A model generated the notes under the pieces. It ran no database searches, was not told the DNA's origin, and worked only from the letters and a program-made list of their open reading frames with translations. DNA of 64,000 bases, taken from the NCBI GenBank assembly GCA_964518505.1, contig CAZFGT010000003.1, positions 54,726 to 118,725 of the forward strand, in the 5' to 3' direction. Positions within the stretch are counted from its first letter, which is position 1. Every line of letters starts with the position of its first letter. A program made the translations under genes and the position numbers. Shown here piece after piece: positions 44,658 through 52,728 of this stretch. The stretch comes from DASPUH01 sp964518505. Lineage in GTDB: Bacteria; Chloroflexota; Limnocylindria; Limnocylindrales; CSP1-4.

Positions 44658-46584
44658 GGGTGTGACGTCGATCGACCTTGAGAACCGCCACCCGCGCGGA
44701 TCACTGCTGGGCCGCTTCATCGTGTTCGGCCTTGTCATCGCGCTCGTCTTCAGCGTGCTCGCGGCGCGGCTGTTCTACCTGCAGGTCGATCAGGGCAGCT
44801 ACTACACCGGCCTTTCTGATAGCAACCGCATCGTGTCGCAGGAGATCCCCTCGACGCGGGGCCTCATCTACGACCGCAACGGCACGGCGCTCGTCAGCAA
44901 CGTACCCACCTACGCCGTCCAGGTGCTGTCGGCGAACCTGCCCCTCACCCAGCGTCCGGCGGTCGTGAGCCACCTCTCGGCCCTCCTGGGGATGACCTCG
45001 AGCGCCATCAATCAGACGATCGACAAGGATCCGGGTGCCCGCTTCGACGAAGTGACGATCGCGACGGGTGTGCCTGAGGACGTGGCGCGAGTCATCTCGG
45101 AGCAGCATCTCGAGCTGCCTGGGGTCAGCGTCGTCGTCCAGTCGCAGCGCGACTACCTGTATGGCTCACTGGTCTCGCAGGTCGTCGGGTACACGGGCGC
45201 CGTGACGGCGGCCGACCTTCAGCGGCTGACGACGCAGGGGTACCTGTCGGACGACCAGATCGGCAAAGCAGGCGTCGAGGCGGAGTACGAGGCGGCGCTC
45301 CGGGGGCAGTACGGGTCGGAGCAGGACGAACGCGACGCCCTCGGCCAGGACCTGGGTGTGCTCTCGCAGACGCAGGACCCGGTCCCCGGTGACTCACTCG
45401 ACCTGACCATCGACCTCAAGACGCAGCAGCAGGCCCAGACGGCCCTCGAGTGGGGCCTGAACACGGCCCACGTCCAGTCGGGCGTGGTCATCGCCATGGA
45501 TCCGCAGACGGGCCAGATCCTGGCCATGGTCTCGCTGCCCACGTACGACGACAACACGTTCGCCCAAGGCATCTCCGACGCGCAGTTCCAGGCGTATCTC
45601 AAGAACCCCAACCAGCCGCTCCTGAACCACGCCATCGCGGAGCAGTACGCCCCCGGCTCGACCTACAAGCTCGTCACCGGGACCGGCGGGCTGGCTGACA
45701 AGAAGATCACCACGTCGACGCTGGTCCACACCGCCCCATACCTGCGCCTCGGGGCCAACATCTATCCCGACTGGAACCATCTCGGCTTCGGGAACATCAA
45801 CATCGACTACGGGTTCGGCCACTCGAGCGACACGTTCTTCTACCAGGTGGCGGGGATGTTGGGGGCCGACCGCCTCGGCTACTGGGCCTCGCAGTACGGC
45901 TTCGGGACCCCCACGGGCGTGGACCTGCCGGGCGAGGCGGCCGGCATCGTGCCGACCAACGCGTGGAAGCAGGAGGTCTTCGGCCAGAACGTCTTCCCCG
46001 GTGAGGTCTATCAGGCCGGCATCGGGCAGGGCTACGACGCGGTGACGCCGTTGCAGCTCATCAACGCGTATGCGGCACTGGCCAACGGCGGCAAGCTGTA
46101 CCAGCCGCAGATCGTGCAGCAGATCGTGGGGCCCGATGGCCAGGTGGTCCAGCCGTTCGCGCCCAAGCTGATCCGCACCCTCGCGGCGAGTCCCCAGGTG
46201 CTGCAGTCGATGCGGGTCGCGGCGTTGTACCCGCAGATCCTGCGCCACACCTACAACCTGGTGGACGAGCCGATCGTGATCGCCGGGAAGTCCGGCACCT
46301 CCGAGTTCGGGGTCCGCGACGCCCAGGGCCGCCTGCCGTACAGCTCGTGGTTCGTGGCGTTCGTGCCCAAGGTCCCGGGCAAGACGGCGAGCGACCCGAA
46401 CGGCTTCAAGGCCATCTCACGGACCGACTCGAACCTCGTGGTGATGGCTTTCATCCAGGACTCCCGGACGGTCGGCAACGCCGCGACCGAGGTCGTCAAG
46501 TACTTCCTGCAGATGCACTACGGCCTGAAGCACGATCTGCGGCTGCCGCAGCTGCTGCAGACCGGCAACCACTACGGCGACTGA
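44638..46584 (+). CDS. mrdA: Penicillin-binding protein 2 (elongasome transpeptidase)
   Basis: About 648 residues. One N-terminal TM (~25-45), then the pedestal domain with STRGLIYDRNGTALVSNVPTYAVQV, and the transpeptidase domain with SxxK as APGSTYKLVTG near 342, SxD as GHSSDTFFYQVAG near 399, and KSGT as IAGKSGTSEFG near 549. D-P-x-T-G-x-I-L-A-M-V-S-x-P-x-Y-D-x-N is conserved. PBP2 cross-links lateral peptidoglycan with RodA, encoded next. I use ATG 44638; a GTG at 44665 just after the mreD stop is the alternative. Confidence 0.94.
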   Translation: MTGSNGEGVTSIDLENRHPRGSLLGRFIVFGLVIALVFSVLAARLFYLQVDQGSYYTGLSDSNRIVSQEIPSTRGLIYDRNGTALVSNVPTYAVQVLSANLPLTQRPAVVSHLSALLGMTSSAINQTIDKDPGARFDEVTIATGVPEDVARVISEQHLELPGVSVVVQSQRDYLYGSLVSQVVGYTGAVTAADLQRLTTQGYLSDDQIGKAGVEAEYEAALRGQYGSEQDERDALGQDLGVLSQTQDPVPGDSLDLTIDLKTQQQAQTALEWGLNTAHVQSGVVIAMDPQTGQILAMVSLPTYDDNTFAQGISDAQFQAYLKNPNQPLLNHAIAEQYAPGSTYKLVTGTGGLADKKITTSTLVHTAPYLRLGANIYPDWNHLGFGNINIDYGFGHSSDTFFYQVAGMLGADRLGYWASQYGFGTPTGVDLPGEAAGIVPTNAWKQEVFGQNVFPGEVYQAGIGQGYDAVTPLQLINAYAALANGGKLYQPQIVQQIVGPDGQVVQPFAPKLIRTLAASPQVLQSMRVAALYPQILRHTYNLVDEPIVIAGKSGTSEFGVRDAQGRLPYSSWFVAFVPKVPGKTASDPNGFKAISRTDSNLVVMAFIQDSRTVGNAATEVVKYFLQMHYGLKHDLRLPQLLQTGNHYGD

Positions 46585-46585
46585 C

Positions 46586-47740
46586 ATGGGAGCGTTGCGC
46601 GTCGAGCCGGCACGGGTCCAGACATGGGCCACGCGGTCGGCGGGCGCCGTGTGGGGCATCTTCGACATCCAGCTCTTGCTGTACGCCGGGATCCTCGTCT
46701 TCTTCGGCCTGCTGATGGCCTACTCCAACAGCGTCGCCACGGGCGTGCTGGCGGCGGGGAGCACCTTCGCCCGCAGCCTCGTGTGGCTGGCCATCGCCGC
46801 GCTCGTCTTCATCGTCGCAGCGGCCTTCGACTACCGCTGGCTGCGCACGTTCGCCTGGCCTGTCTACCTCCTCAACATCGGCCTCCTCGTGCTGTCCAAG
46901 CTCGTCGGGACCGGCGTGGGCGGCGTGGCGCGTTGGGTGTCGGTCTTCGGCCTCCAGTTCCAGTTCTCGGAGCTCGCCAAGATCCTCATGATCATCGTCC
47001 TGGCGGCCTACCTCGCCTCGCGGCGCGACCAGCTGGGCACGCTGGGCACGCTCGTGGGTGCCCTGGTGCTGGCTGTCCCGCTCGTGGCCCTGGTCCTCAT
47101 CCAGCCGGACCTGGGCACGTCGATGGTGTTCGTGGCCATCCTCGTCGGCACGCTCTTCCTCACTGGCGGCAGCGTCCGCTGGCTCCTCGGTTTCGCCGGG
47201 CTGGGCCTCGCCGCGCTCCCCGTCGTCTGGACCGTGGTGCTGCGCGACTACCAGAAGGCCCGCCTGCTGTCGTTCCTTGACCCATCAGCCGACCCGCTCG
47301 GGTCGGGCTATCACCTCATCCAGTCCCAGATCGCGGTGGGCTCGGGCGGGATCTTCGGCAAGGGCCTCGCCAACGCGACACAGGGGCAGGTGGGCTTCCT
47401 GCCGGTCCAGACGACCGACTTCGTGATGGCTCTCCTGGCCCAACAGCTCGGCTTGATCGGCGTTGCTGTCGTCCTTGTCGCGTTTGGCGCGTTGCTTTGG
47501 CGGATCCTGCGCATCGGCTGGCGCTCGGACGACACGTTCGGCCTCGCCTTCGCCTCGGGGATGGCGTCGATGCTGCTGTTCCAGCTCTTCATCAACGTCG
47601 GGATGGTCATCGGCATCATGCCGATCACCGGCATCCCGATGCCCTTCGTGACCTACGGCGGGGCGTCGCTCATCAGCATCGCCCTCGGTCTGGGCATCCT
47701 CGAGAGCATCAACCTGCGGCAGGCCAAGCCGCGCTTCTGA
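46586..47740 (+). CDS. rodA: SEDS glycosyltransferase RodA
   Basis: 384 residues with ten TM helices. FFGLLMAYSNSV near 40, GVGGVARWVSVFGLQFQFSELAKILMIIVLAAYLA near 107, IQPDLGTSMVFV near 172, and the C-terminal GIMPITGIPMPFVTYGGASLISIALGLGILESINLRQ are SEDS signatures. The P-F-V-T/S-Y-G-G-S/A element and the large loop Asp region (GFLPVQTTDFVMALLAQQLGLIG) are complete. RodA polymerises glycan strands with PBP2. Directly follows mrdA with one spacer base. Confidence 0.95.
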   Translation: MGALRVEPARVQTWATRSAGAVWGIFDIQLLLYAGILVFFGLLMAYSNSVATGVLAAGSTFARSLVWLAIAALVFIVAAAFDYRWLRTFAWPVYLLNIGLLVLSKLVGTGVGGVARWVSVFGLQFQFSELAKILMIIVLAAYLASRRDQLGTLGTLVGALVLAVPLVALVLIQPDLGTSMVFVAILVGTLFLTGGSVRWLLGFAGLGLAALPVVWTVVLRDYQKARLLSFLDPSADPLGSGYHLIQSQIAVGSGGIFGKGLANATQGQVGFLPVQTTDFVMALLAQQLGLIGVAVVLVAFGALLWRILRIGWRSDDTFGLAFASGMASMLLFQLFINVGMVIGIMPITGIPMPFVTYGGASLISIALGLGILESINLRQAKPRF

Positions 47741-47750
47741 GGCCGAGCGC

Positions 47751-48404
47751 TCAGCGACGGCGGAAGAGTCCCCGCCGCGACTCGTCCTGGACCGCACTGG
47801 AGCGGCGGCCGGCCTGGCGCAACAGCTGGTCCAGCTCCGCCTGGTACTGGCGCCCGATCGGCGCCCGATCGAGCCACTCCAGGTATTCGATGTCCGTGCG
47901 GCCGATCTCACCCAGCGACCAGCCGGAGAAGCGGCCGAAGTTGAGCACGCTGCCCGACGGGCGACCGGGTGGCGGGCCGGCCGAACCGGTCTCCATCGAG
48001 CGGCCCATGCTGGCAGCGTCGTACCCGGTGCCGACGGTGGAGCGCCCCGACGTCCACAGGGGGTTGGCCGACTCGGCACGAGGCGGCCCCGCCGCGGCGC
48101 CCCAGGCCGTGCGAGCGGCCGACTGGGCATCGGCGGGGGCCGGTCGCGGCGTGGCCGGCGGCGCCGTGCGCGGCGGCGCCGTGCGCTGCGCTTGCCGCCC
48201 GGCGTCGTAGGCGGCTCGACGGTGCGGGTCGCGCAGCACTTCCCAGGCGGCGTTGAGCTCGGCCATGCGCCGGCCACGCTCGGGGGTCTCGCCACCGTCG
48301 GGGTGGTACTTGAGGGCCAGCCGCCGATACGCGGCGCGGATGACGTCGGCGTCCGCCTCCACGTCCACCTGGAGGGTCTTGTACGGGTCGAGCGCCATGT
48401 CCAT
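47751..48404 (-). CDS. J-domain protein with C-terminal DUF3820-like segment
   Basis: 217 residues. Residues 1-70 are a J domain: ALDPYKTLQVDVEADADVIRAAYRRLALKYHPDGG with the essential HPD, then MAELNAAWEVLRDPHRRAAYD. A Pro/Ala-rich linker lacks G/F and zinc domains. The C-terminus (VLNFGRFSGWSLGEIGRTDIEYLEWLDRAPIGRQYQAELDQLLRQ) resembles the DUF3820/ExoX-tail segment F-G-x-Y-x-G-x-x-L-x-x-I-x-x-x-D-x-x-Y-L-x-W. So it is a type III DnaJ-like co-chaperone with a possible DNA or partner module. ATG 48404 follows a TAGGGT box by 9 nt. Confidence 0.78.
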   Translation of the reverse strand: MDMALDPYKTLQVDVEADADVIRAAYRRLALKYHPDGGETPERGRRMAELNAAWEVLRDPHRRAAYDAGRQAQRTAPPRTAPPATPRPAPADAQSAARTAWGAAAGPPRAESANPLWTSGRSTVGTGYDAASMGRSMETGSAGPPPGRPSGSVLNFGRFSGWSLGEIGRTDIEYLEWLDRAPIGRQYQAELDQLLRQAGRRSSAVQDESRRGLFRRR

Positions 48405-48413
48405 CAAGTCACC

Positions 48414-48419
48414 ACCCTA
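48414..48419 (-). promoter_or_regulatory. TAGGGT -10 box of the J-domain gene
   Basis: Minus-strand TAGGGT ends 9 nt from the ATG at 48404; leaderless-type spacing. Confidence 0.35.
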
Positions 48420-48468
48420 GGCCTGGGCGGCCGCTCAGGCAATGACCCCATCGTCCCGGTGGCCACGT

Positions 48469-48497
48469 TTGACTGGCCAGCGGGTCAGCGGTAGCAT
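48469..48497 (+). promoter_or_regulatory. Promoter of rplU-rpmA-rpmE
   Basis: TTGACT (48469-48474), 17-bp spacer, TAGCAT (48492-48497). The start near 48504 leaves a ~75-nt leader before rplU, where L21-type autoregulation would act; no defined leader fold was recognised. Confidence 0.75.
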
Positions 48498-48578
48498 CTG
48501 CCTTCGCGCCGCGAGGTCCGTGGCCGTGTTCGGCCTGTCCGCCGCGCGCTCCGTCAGCAGCCGGCCCAGTGGGGAACC

Positions 48579-49265
48579 ATGTACGCAGTCATCGAGAACG
48601 GCGGGAAGCAGTACCGCGTCGAGCTGGGCTCGGAGCTGGTCGTCGACCGTATGGATGTCGAGGCCGGTGAGACCGTCAAGTTCGAGCATGTCCTGCTCGT
48701 GGCCGACGGGGATGTAGCCTCGGTCGGTCGACCCCACGTTGCGGGTGCCAGCGTCAGCGCGGATGTCGTGCGCCAGGCGCGCGGCGAGAAGATCGTCGTC
48801 TTCAAGTACCGGCCCAAGGCCCGCAGCCGCGTCAAGCAGGGCTCGCGCGCCGACCTGACGGTCCTGCGCATCGCGGACATCGTCCATGACGGGAAGAGCG
48901 CGGCCAAGATCGCCGAGGCCGCCCGGACCGAGCGCGAGCGCCTGGAGGCCGCGGAGGCCGCGGCAGCCGCCAAGCAGGCCGAGGCGGACAAGGAGCTGGC
49001 GCGCAAACTGGCCAGGACGACGGCGGCAGCCGACGCCAAGGCCGCGGCCGCCAAGAAGGCCAGTGAGCCCGCTCCCAAGGCCACCAAGGCGGACGTCAAG
49101 ACCGCGGCGAAGCCCGCTGCCAAGTCCGCCGCGAAGGCCGCGCCCAAGGCCCCGGCCGTCAAGTCAGCCACCAAACCCGCCACCGGTGGCAAGGCCCCGG
49201 CCACGCGCACCCAGGCGCCGCAGCCACCGGCCAAGCCCGCCCCCCGCAAGAAGAAGGAAGACTGA
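48579..49265 (+). CDS. rplU: Ribosomal protein bL21 with a long Ala/Lys-rich C-terminal extension
   Basis: 228 residues, more than twice the usual ~103. Residues 1-103 are a normal L21: MYAVIENGGKQYRVELGSELVVDRMD and VVFKYRPKARSRVKQGSRADLTVLRI. After ~105 the protein becomes a coiled-coil-like Ala/Glu/Lys stretch (AARTERERLEAAEAAAAAKQ) and then a Lys/Ala/Pro repeat (AAKPAAKSAAKAAPKAPAV) ending RKKKED, like histone H1 or mycobacterial HupB tails. L21 binds 23S rRNA; the tail would extend from the ribosome surface or bind nucleic acid. TGATG overlap with rpmA. Confidence 0.93.
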   Translation: MYAVIENGGKQYRVELGSELVVDRMDVEAGETVKFEHVLLVADGDVASVGRPHVAGASVSADVVRQARGEKIVVFKYRPKARSRVKQGSRADLTVLRIADIVHDGKSAAKIAEAARTERERLEAAEAAAAAKQAEADKELARKLARTTAAADAKAAAAKKASEPAPKATKADVKTAAKPAAKSAAKAAPKAPAVKSATKPATGGKAPATRTQAPQPPAKPAPRKKKED

Positions 49266-49522
49266 TGGCTCACAAGAAGGCGGGCTCGAGCTCCAAGAAC
49301 GGACGCGACAGCGTCGGCCAGCGCCTTGGCGTGAAGGCCGGCGACGGGCAGGCCGTGCATGCCGGGACGATCATCGTGCGTCAGCGCGGCATGACCTTCG
49401 TGGCCGGGACGGGCGCCGGGCTGGGACGCGACTACACGGTCTTCGCGACCGTGAACGGCCGGGTCAAGTTCAGCCACGCCACCCGGGACAAGAAGCAGAT
49501 CACCGTGGAGGCCGACGCGTGA
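49265..49522 (+). CDS. rpmA: Ribosomal protein bL27
   Basis: 85 residues, MAHKKAGSSSKNGRDSVGQRLGVKAGDGQAVHAGTIIVRQRGM and GRDYTVFATVNGRVKFSHATR. The N-terminus starts directly with A-H-K-K-A-G, so there is no cleavable Firmicutes-type extension; the tail reaches the peptidyl transferase centre. The conserved G-S-S-x-N-G-R-D segment is intact. Coupled to rplU (TGATG) and rpmE (GTGA). Confidence 0.98.
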   Translation: MAHKKAGSSSKNGRDSVGQRLGVKAGDGQAVHAGTIIVRQRGMTFVAGTGAGLGRDYTVFATVNGRVKFSHATRDKKQITVEADA

Positions 49523-49731
49523 AGCCGGCGATCCACCCCGCCTACCACCAGGCGACCGTGACCTGCGGCACCTGCGGCACGGTCTACGACATCGGCTCGA
49601 CCCGCCGTGAGATGCATGTCGACGTCTGCGCCCACTGCCACCCGTTCTACACGGGCAAGCAGACGATCGTGGACACGGCCGGTCAGGTCGAGCGCTTCCA
49701 GAAGCGGCTGGAGCGAGCGGCCCGCAGCTGA
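49519..49731 (+). CDS. rpmE: Ribosomal protein bL31, zinc-binding form
   Basis: 70 residues, MKPAIHPAYHQATVTCGTCGTVYDIGSTRREMHVDVCAHCHPFYTGKQTIVDTAGQVERFQKR. The four Cys (C16, C19, C37, C40, as two CxxC pairs) make it the zinc (C+) form. The GTG start overlaps the rpmA stop. L31 bridges the two ribosomal subunits. Confidence 0.97.
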   Translation: MKPAIHPAYHQATVTCGTCGTVYDIGSTRREMHVDVCAHCHPFYTGKQTIVDTAGQVERFQKRLERAARS

Positions 49732-49760
49732 CGCGCTCGGCGTCGGCGGGACCGCCGGGC

Positions 49761-50720
49761 ATGGCTCAGACCTTCGCCTACGGCGGGCAGGCGTTGATGG
49801 AGGGGGTCCTGATGCGCGGTCCCGACGCGATCGGGGTGGCTCTCCGCCGTCCCGACGGGGTGATCGTATGGGCCACCGAACCGCTCGCCTCGCCCCTCCA
49901 CCGCAACCGCCTCGCCCGGGCCCCGTTCGTGCGCGGCATCGTGCTGCTCTACGACACGCTCGTGGTGGGTACCCGCTGGCTGATGCGCTCCGGCACCGTC
50001 GCGGCCGCCGGCCAGGGCGTTGAACTGGGGACTCGCACGGTGGCCTTCACGCTGCTGATCACCCTCGTCATCGCGGTCGGGATCTTCGTCCTGTTGCCAC
50101 TCTTCCTGGCCCAGGCAGGGGTGGCGGCGGCCGGTGGCGGCGACCAGCCCATCCTCCAGCGACTCGCCGAGGCGCTCATCCGCGTCGTGCTCTTCGTGGG
50201 CTACCTGCTGGTCGTGAGTCGCGCCGCCGAGGTGCGGCGTGTCTTCCAGTACCACGGCGCCGAGCACATGACCATCCACGCCCTGGAGCACCACGACCCG
50301 TTGACGGTGGGATCCATCCGCCGCTATCCGACGGCCCATCCCCGCTGCGGCACGGAGTTCCTGGTCGTCTTCGTGATCGTCAGCATCATCCTCTTCAGCC
50401 TGCTCGCCACGAGCGATCCGCTCGTCGCCATCGCCGGCCGGATCGTGCTGATCCCCGTCATCGCGGCCGTGAGCTATGAGCTGCTGCGGATCGGCGCCCG
50501 GTACCGCGACCACGCCCTCGTGCGGTGGGTGTTCGCGCCCGGCATCTGGCTGCAGCGCATCACGACGCAACCTCCCGATGACGACATGATCGAGGTCGCG
50601 GTGGCGTCCCTGCGGGAGGCGTTGCGGGTCAATGGCCAGGAAGCGCCGGTCGGATCGCTCGATCCTGCCCGGATCCCCCTGGTGGCGTCCCCACCGCTCG
50701 AACCGGGAGTCGCGACATGA
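49761..50720 (+). CDS. DUF1385 membrane protein
   Basis: 319 residues. YGGQALMEGVLMRGPDAIGVALRRPDG at the start is the DUF1385 signature, followed by two TM helices, then VFQYHGAEHMTIHALEH near 170, PTAHPRCGTEFLVVFVIVSIILFSLL near 193 and W.APGIWLQRITTQPPDDDMIEVAVASL. The conserved H-G-A-E-H, HPRCGT set suggests a metal or catalytic site facing the membrane, but no activity is known. It lies between rpmE and prfA, the order found in many Gram-positives and Chloroflexota, and overlaps prfA by 4 nt. Confidence 0.92.
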   Translation: MAQTFAYGGQALMEGVLMRGPDAIGVALRRPDGVIVWATEPLASPLHRNRLARAPFVRGIVLLYDTLVVGTRWLMRSGTVAAAGQGVELGTRTVAFTLLITLVIAVGIFVLLPLFLAQAGVAAAGGGDQPILQRLAEALIRVVLFVGYLLVVSRAAEVRRVFQYHGAEHMTIHALEHHDPLTVGSIRRYPTAHPRCGTEFLVVFVIVSIILFSLLATSDPLVAIAGRIVLIPVIAAVSYELLRIGARYRDHALVRWVFAPGIWLQRITTQPPDDDMIEVAVASLREALRVNGQEAPVGSLDPARIPLVASPPLEPGVAT

Positions 50721-51808
50721 CCCTGGAGGACCGGCTGCTGGAGATCGAGGCCCAGACGGCCGAGATCCATACCCGGCTGGCCGACCCCGCGGTGGCCATG
50801 GACCCGGCCGCCCTCAAGCGGTATGGCAAGGACCTCGCCCGCCTTGAGCCAGTGGTCGACGTGGCGCAGCGCCTGAGGCACACCCGCGAGGAGCTGGCGG
50901 GCGCGCTCCAGGTCCGCGACGAGGCCTCCGACCCGGCCATGCGCGAGCTGGCCCACGAGGAGGTCGCCCACCTGGAGGCCCTCCAGACGGCTCTCGTGGA
51001 GGACCTCCGCCGACTCCTCGTGCCCCGCGATCCCAACGACGAGCGCAGCGTGATCCTGGAGATCCGGGCCGGGACAGGCGGTGACGAGGCGGCCCTGTTC
51101 GCCGCGCAGCTCTACCGCATGTACGTGCGCTACGCCGAGCGGCACCGCTGGGCGACCGATCTCCTCAGCGCCAACGAGAACGACATCGGCGGCCTCCGCG
51201 AGGCGATCCTGGAGGTCCGGGCCGACGGCGCCTACAGCCGCCTCAAGTTCGAGGGCGGGGTGCACCGCGTGCAGCGCGTGCCGGAGACGGAGTCGAGCGG
51301 CCGTATCCACACCTCGACCGCCACGGTGGCCGTCCTGCCCGAGGCCGATGAGGTGGAGATCCAGATCGACGAGGACAAGGACCTGCGGGTGGAGGTCAAG
51401 CGCTCCTCCGGGCCCGGCGGCCAGAGCGTCAACACGACCGACTCAGCTGTGCGCATCACGCACCTCCCCAGCGGCCTGGTGGTGGAGATCCAGGACGAGA
51501 AGAGCCAGATCAAGAACCGCGCCAAGGCCATGGCCGTGCTGCGGGCGCGGCTGCTGGAGATGGAGCAGCGCAAGGCCCACGAGGCGGAGGCCGCCGTGCG
51601 TCGGAGCATGGTCGGCTCCGGGGAGCGGTCGGAGAAGGTCCGTACCTACAACTTCCCGCAGGACCGCCTGACCGACCACCGCATCGGCCTCGACCTGCAC
51701 AACCTGCCGGCCATCCTGGACGGCGACCTTGACCGCCTCATCGATGCCCTGGTCACGACCGACCAGGCGGAGCGGCTGACGCACCTCGACCCGGGCGTGA
51801 GCGCCTGA
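50717..51808 (+). CDS. prfA: Peptide chain release factor RF1
   Basis: 363 residues. RF1 marks are the GGQ loop in SSGPGGQSVNTTDSAVRITHLPSG near 235 and the codon-recognition region VQRVPETESSGRIHTSTATVAVLPE near 185, with P-E-T as the P-x-T element. RAGTGGDEAALFAAQLYRMYVRYAE near 117 and the C-terminal DHRIGLDLHNLPAILDGDLD are conserved. It reads UAA and UAG. Its Gln in GGQ is the substrate of the adjacent PrmC. Starts at ATG in an ATGA overlap. Confidence 0.97.
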   Translation: MTLEDRLLEIEAQTAEIHTRLADPAVAMDPAALKRYGKDLARLEPVVDVAQRLRHTREELAGALQVRDEASDPAMRELAHEEVAHLEALQTALVEDLRRLLVPRDPNDERSVILEIRAGTGGDEAALFAAQLYRMYVRYAERHRWATDLLSANENDIGGLREAILEVRADGAYSRLKFEGGVHRVQRVPETESSGRIHTSTATVAVLPEADEVEIQIDEDKDLRVEVKRSSGPGGQSVNTTDSAVRITHLPSGLVVEIQDEKSQIKNRAKAMAVLRARLLEMEQRKAHEAEAAVRRSMVGSGERSEKVRTYNFPQDRLTDHRIGLDLHNLPAILDGDLDRLIDALVTTDQAERLTHLDPGVSA

Positions 51809-51813
51809 TCGGA

Positions 51814-52728
51814 GTGGCGACCGTGCGTGACCTGCTCGAGCCGTCCGTGGCGCGGCTGCGCGCGGCGGGTTCGCCATCGCCCCGCCTGGATGCGGAACTG
51901 CTGCTGGGCTACGTGCTGGGGGTGGACCGCGCGGCGGTGCTGGCCCACCCCGAAGCGCCGGTGGGCACCGGTCAGGCGGTCGCCCTGGAGGCAGCCGTGG
52001 CGCGGCGCGAACGGGGTGAGCCGGTCGCCTACATCCGCGGCGTCAAGGAGTTCTACGGGCTGGCCCTCACGGCCGATCCACGCGCGCTCATCCCGCGGCC
52101 GGAGACGGAGCTCCTGGTCGACCTGGCCCAGGCCTGGGTGCGTGCGCGCCTGAGCTCGGCGCCACGAGCCGCCGACGCGCCGCCGATGGTCGTGCTGGAC
52201 GTGGGGACCGGCAGCGGGGCCATCGCCGTGGCGCTCGCCGTGACCTTCCGACGGCACGGCTACGGCGGCGCGGTGCGTCTGCTGGCCACCGACGTCTCAC
52301 CGGAGGCCCTGGGGCTCGCCGTGGAAAACGCCGTCGGCCACGGCGTGGCCGACGCGATCGAGTTCAGCCATGCCGACCTCCTGAAAGCGGAGGCGGTGGG
52401 GAACGACGGGACGGTGGACCTGCTGCTGGCCAACCTGCCGTACATACCGAGCGGCGACCTGCCGGGCCTCCCGGTGGCGGCCAGCTTCGAACCGGCCATC
52501 GCCCTGGATGGCGGCCCCGATGGGTCACGCCTCATCGGGCGGCTCATGGAGCACCTTGACCGTGTCCTGGCGCTCGACGGCCTGGCCCTGCTGGAGATCG
52601 GCGACGGCCAGGTGGACCGCCTGCTGGTCCTGGTGCGTGAGGTGCTGCCCGGCTGGACATCCGTCCTGCATGACGATCTGGGCGGCACCCCCCGTGTGCT
52701 CGAGCTGGCTCGCGGAGCTCGGCCGTGA
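51814..52728 (+). CDS. prmC: Release factor glutamine methyltransferase PrmC
   Basis: 304 residues. The N-terminal helical domain ends in RRERGEPVAYIRGVKEFYGLALTADPRALIPRPETELLVDLA. The SAM site reads VVLDVGTGSGAIAVALAV near 126. The catalytic motif, normally NPPY, is NLPY at 207-210 (LLLANLPYIPSGDL). It N5-methylates the GGQ glutamine of RF1 and RF2. GTG start 5 nt after prfA. A ~15-residue Ala/Pro insert (SSAPRAADAPP) precedes motif I. The stop overlaps the next GTG. Confidence 0.93.
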   Translation: MATVRDLLEPSVARLRAAGSPSPRLDAELLLGYVLGVDRAAVLAHPEAPVGTGQAVALEAAVARRERGEPVAYIRGVKEFYGLALTADPRALIPRPETELLVDLAQAWVRARLSSAPRAADAPPMVVLDVGTGSGAIAVALAVTFRRHGYGGAVRLLATDVSPEALGLAVENAVGHGVADAIEFSHADLLKAEAVGNDGTVDLLLANLPYIPSGDLPGLPVAASFEPAIALDGGPDGSRLIGRLMEHLDRVLALDGLALLEIGDGQVDRLLVLVREVLPGWTSVLHDDLGGTPRVLELARGARP

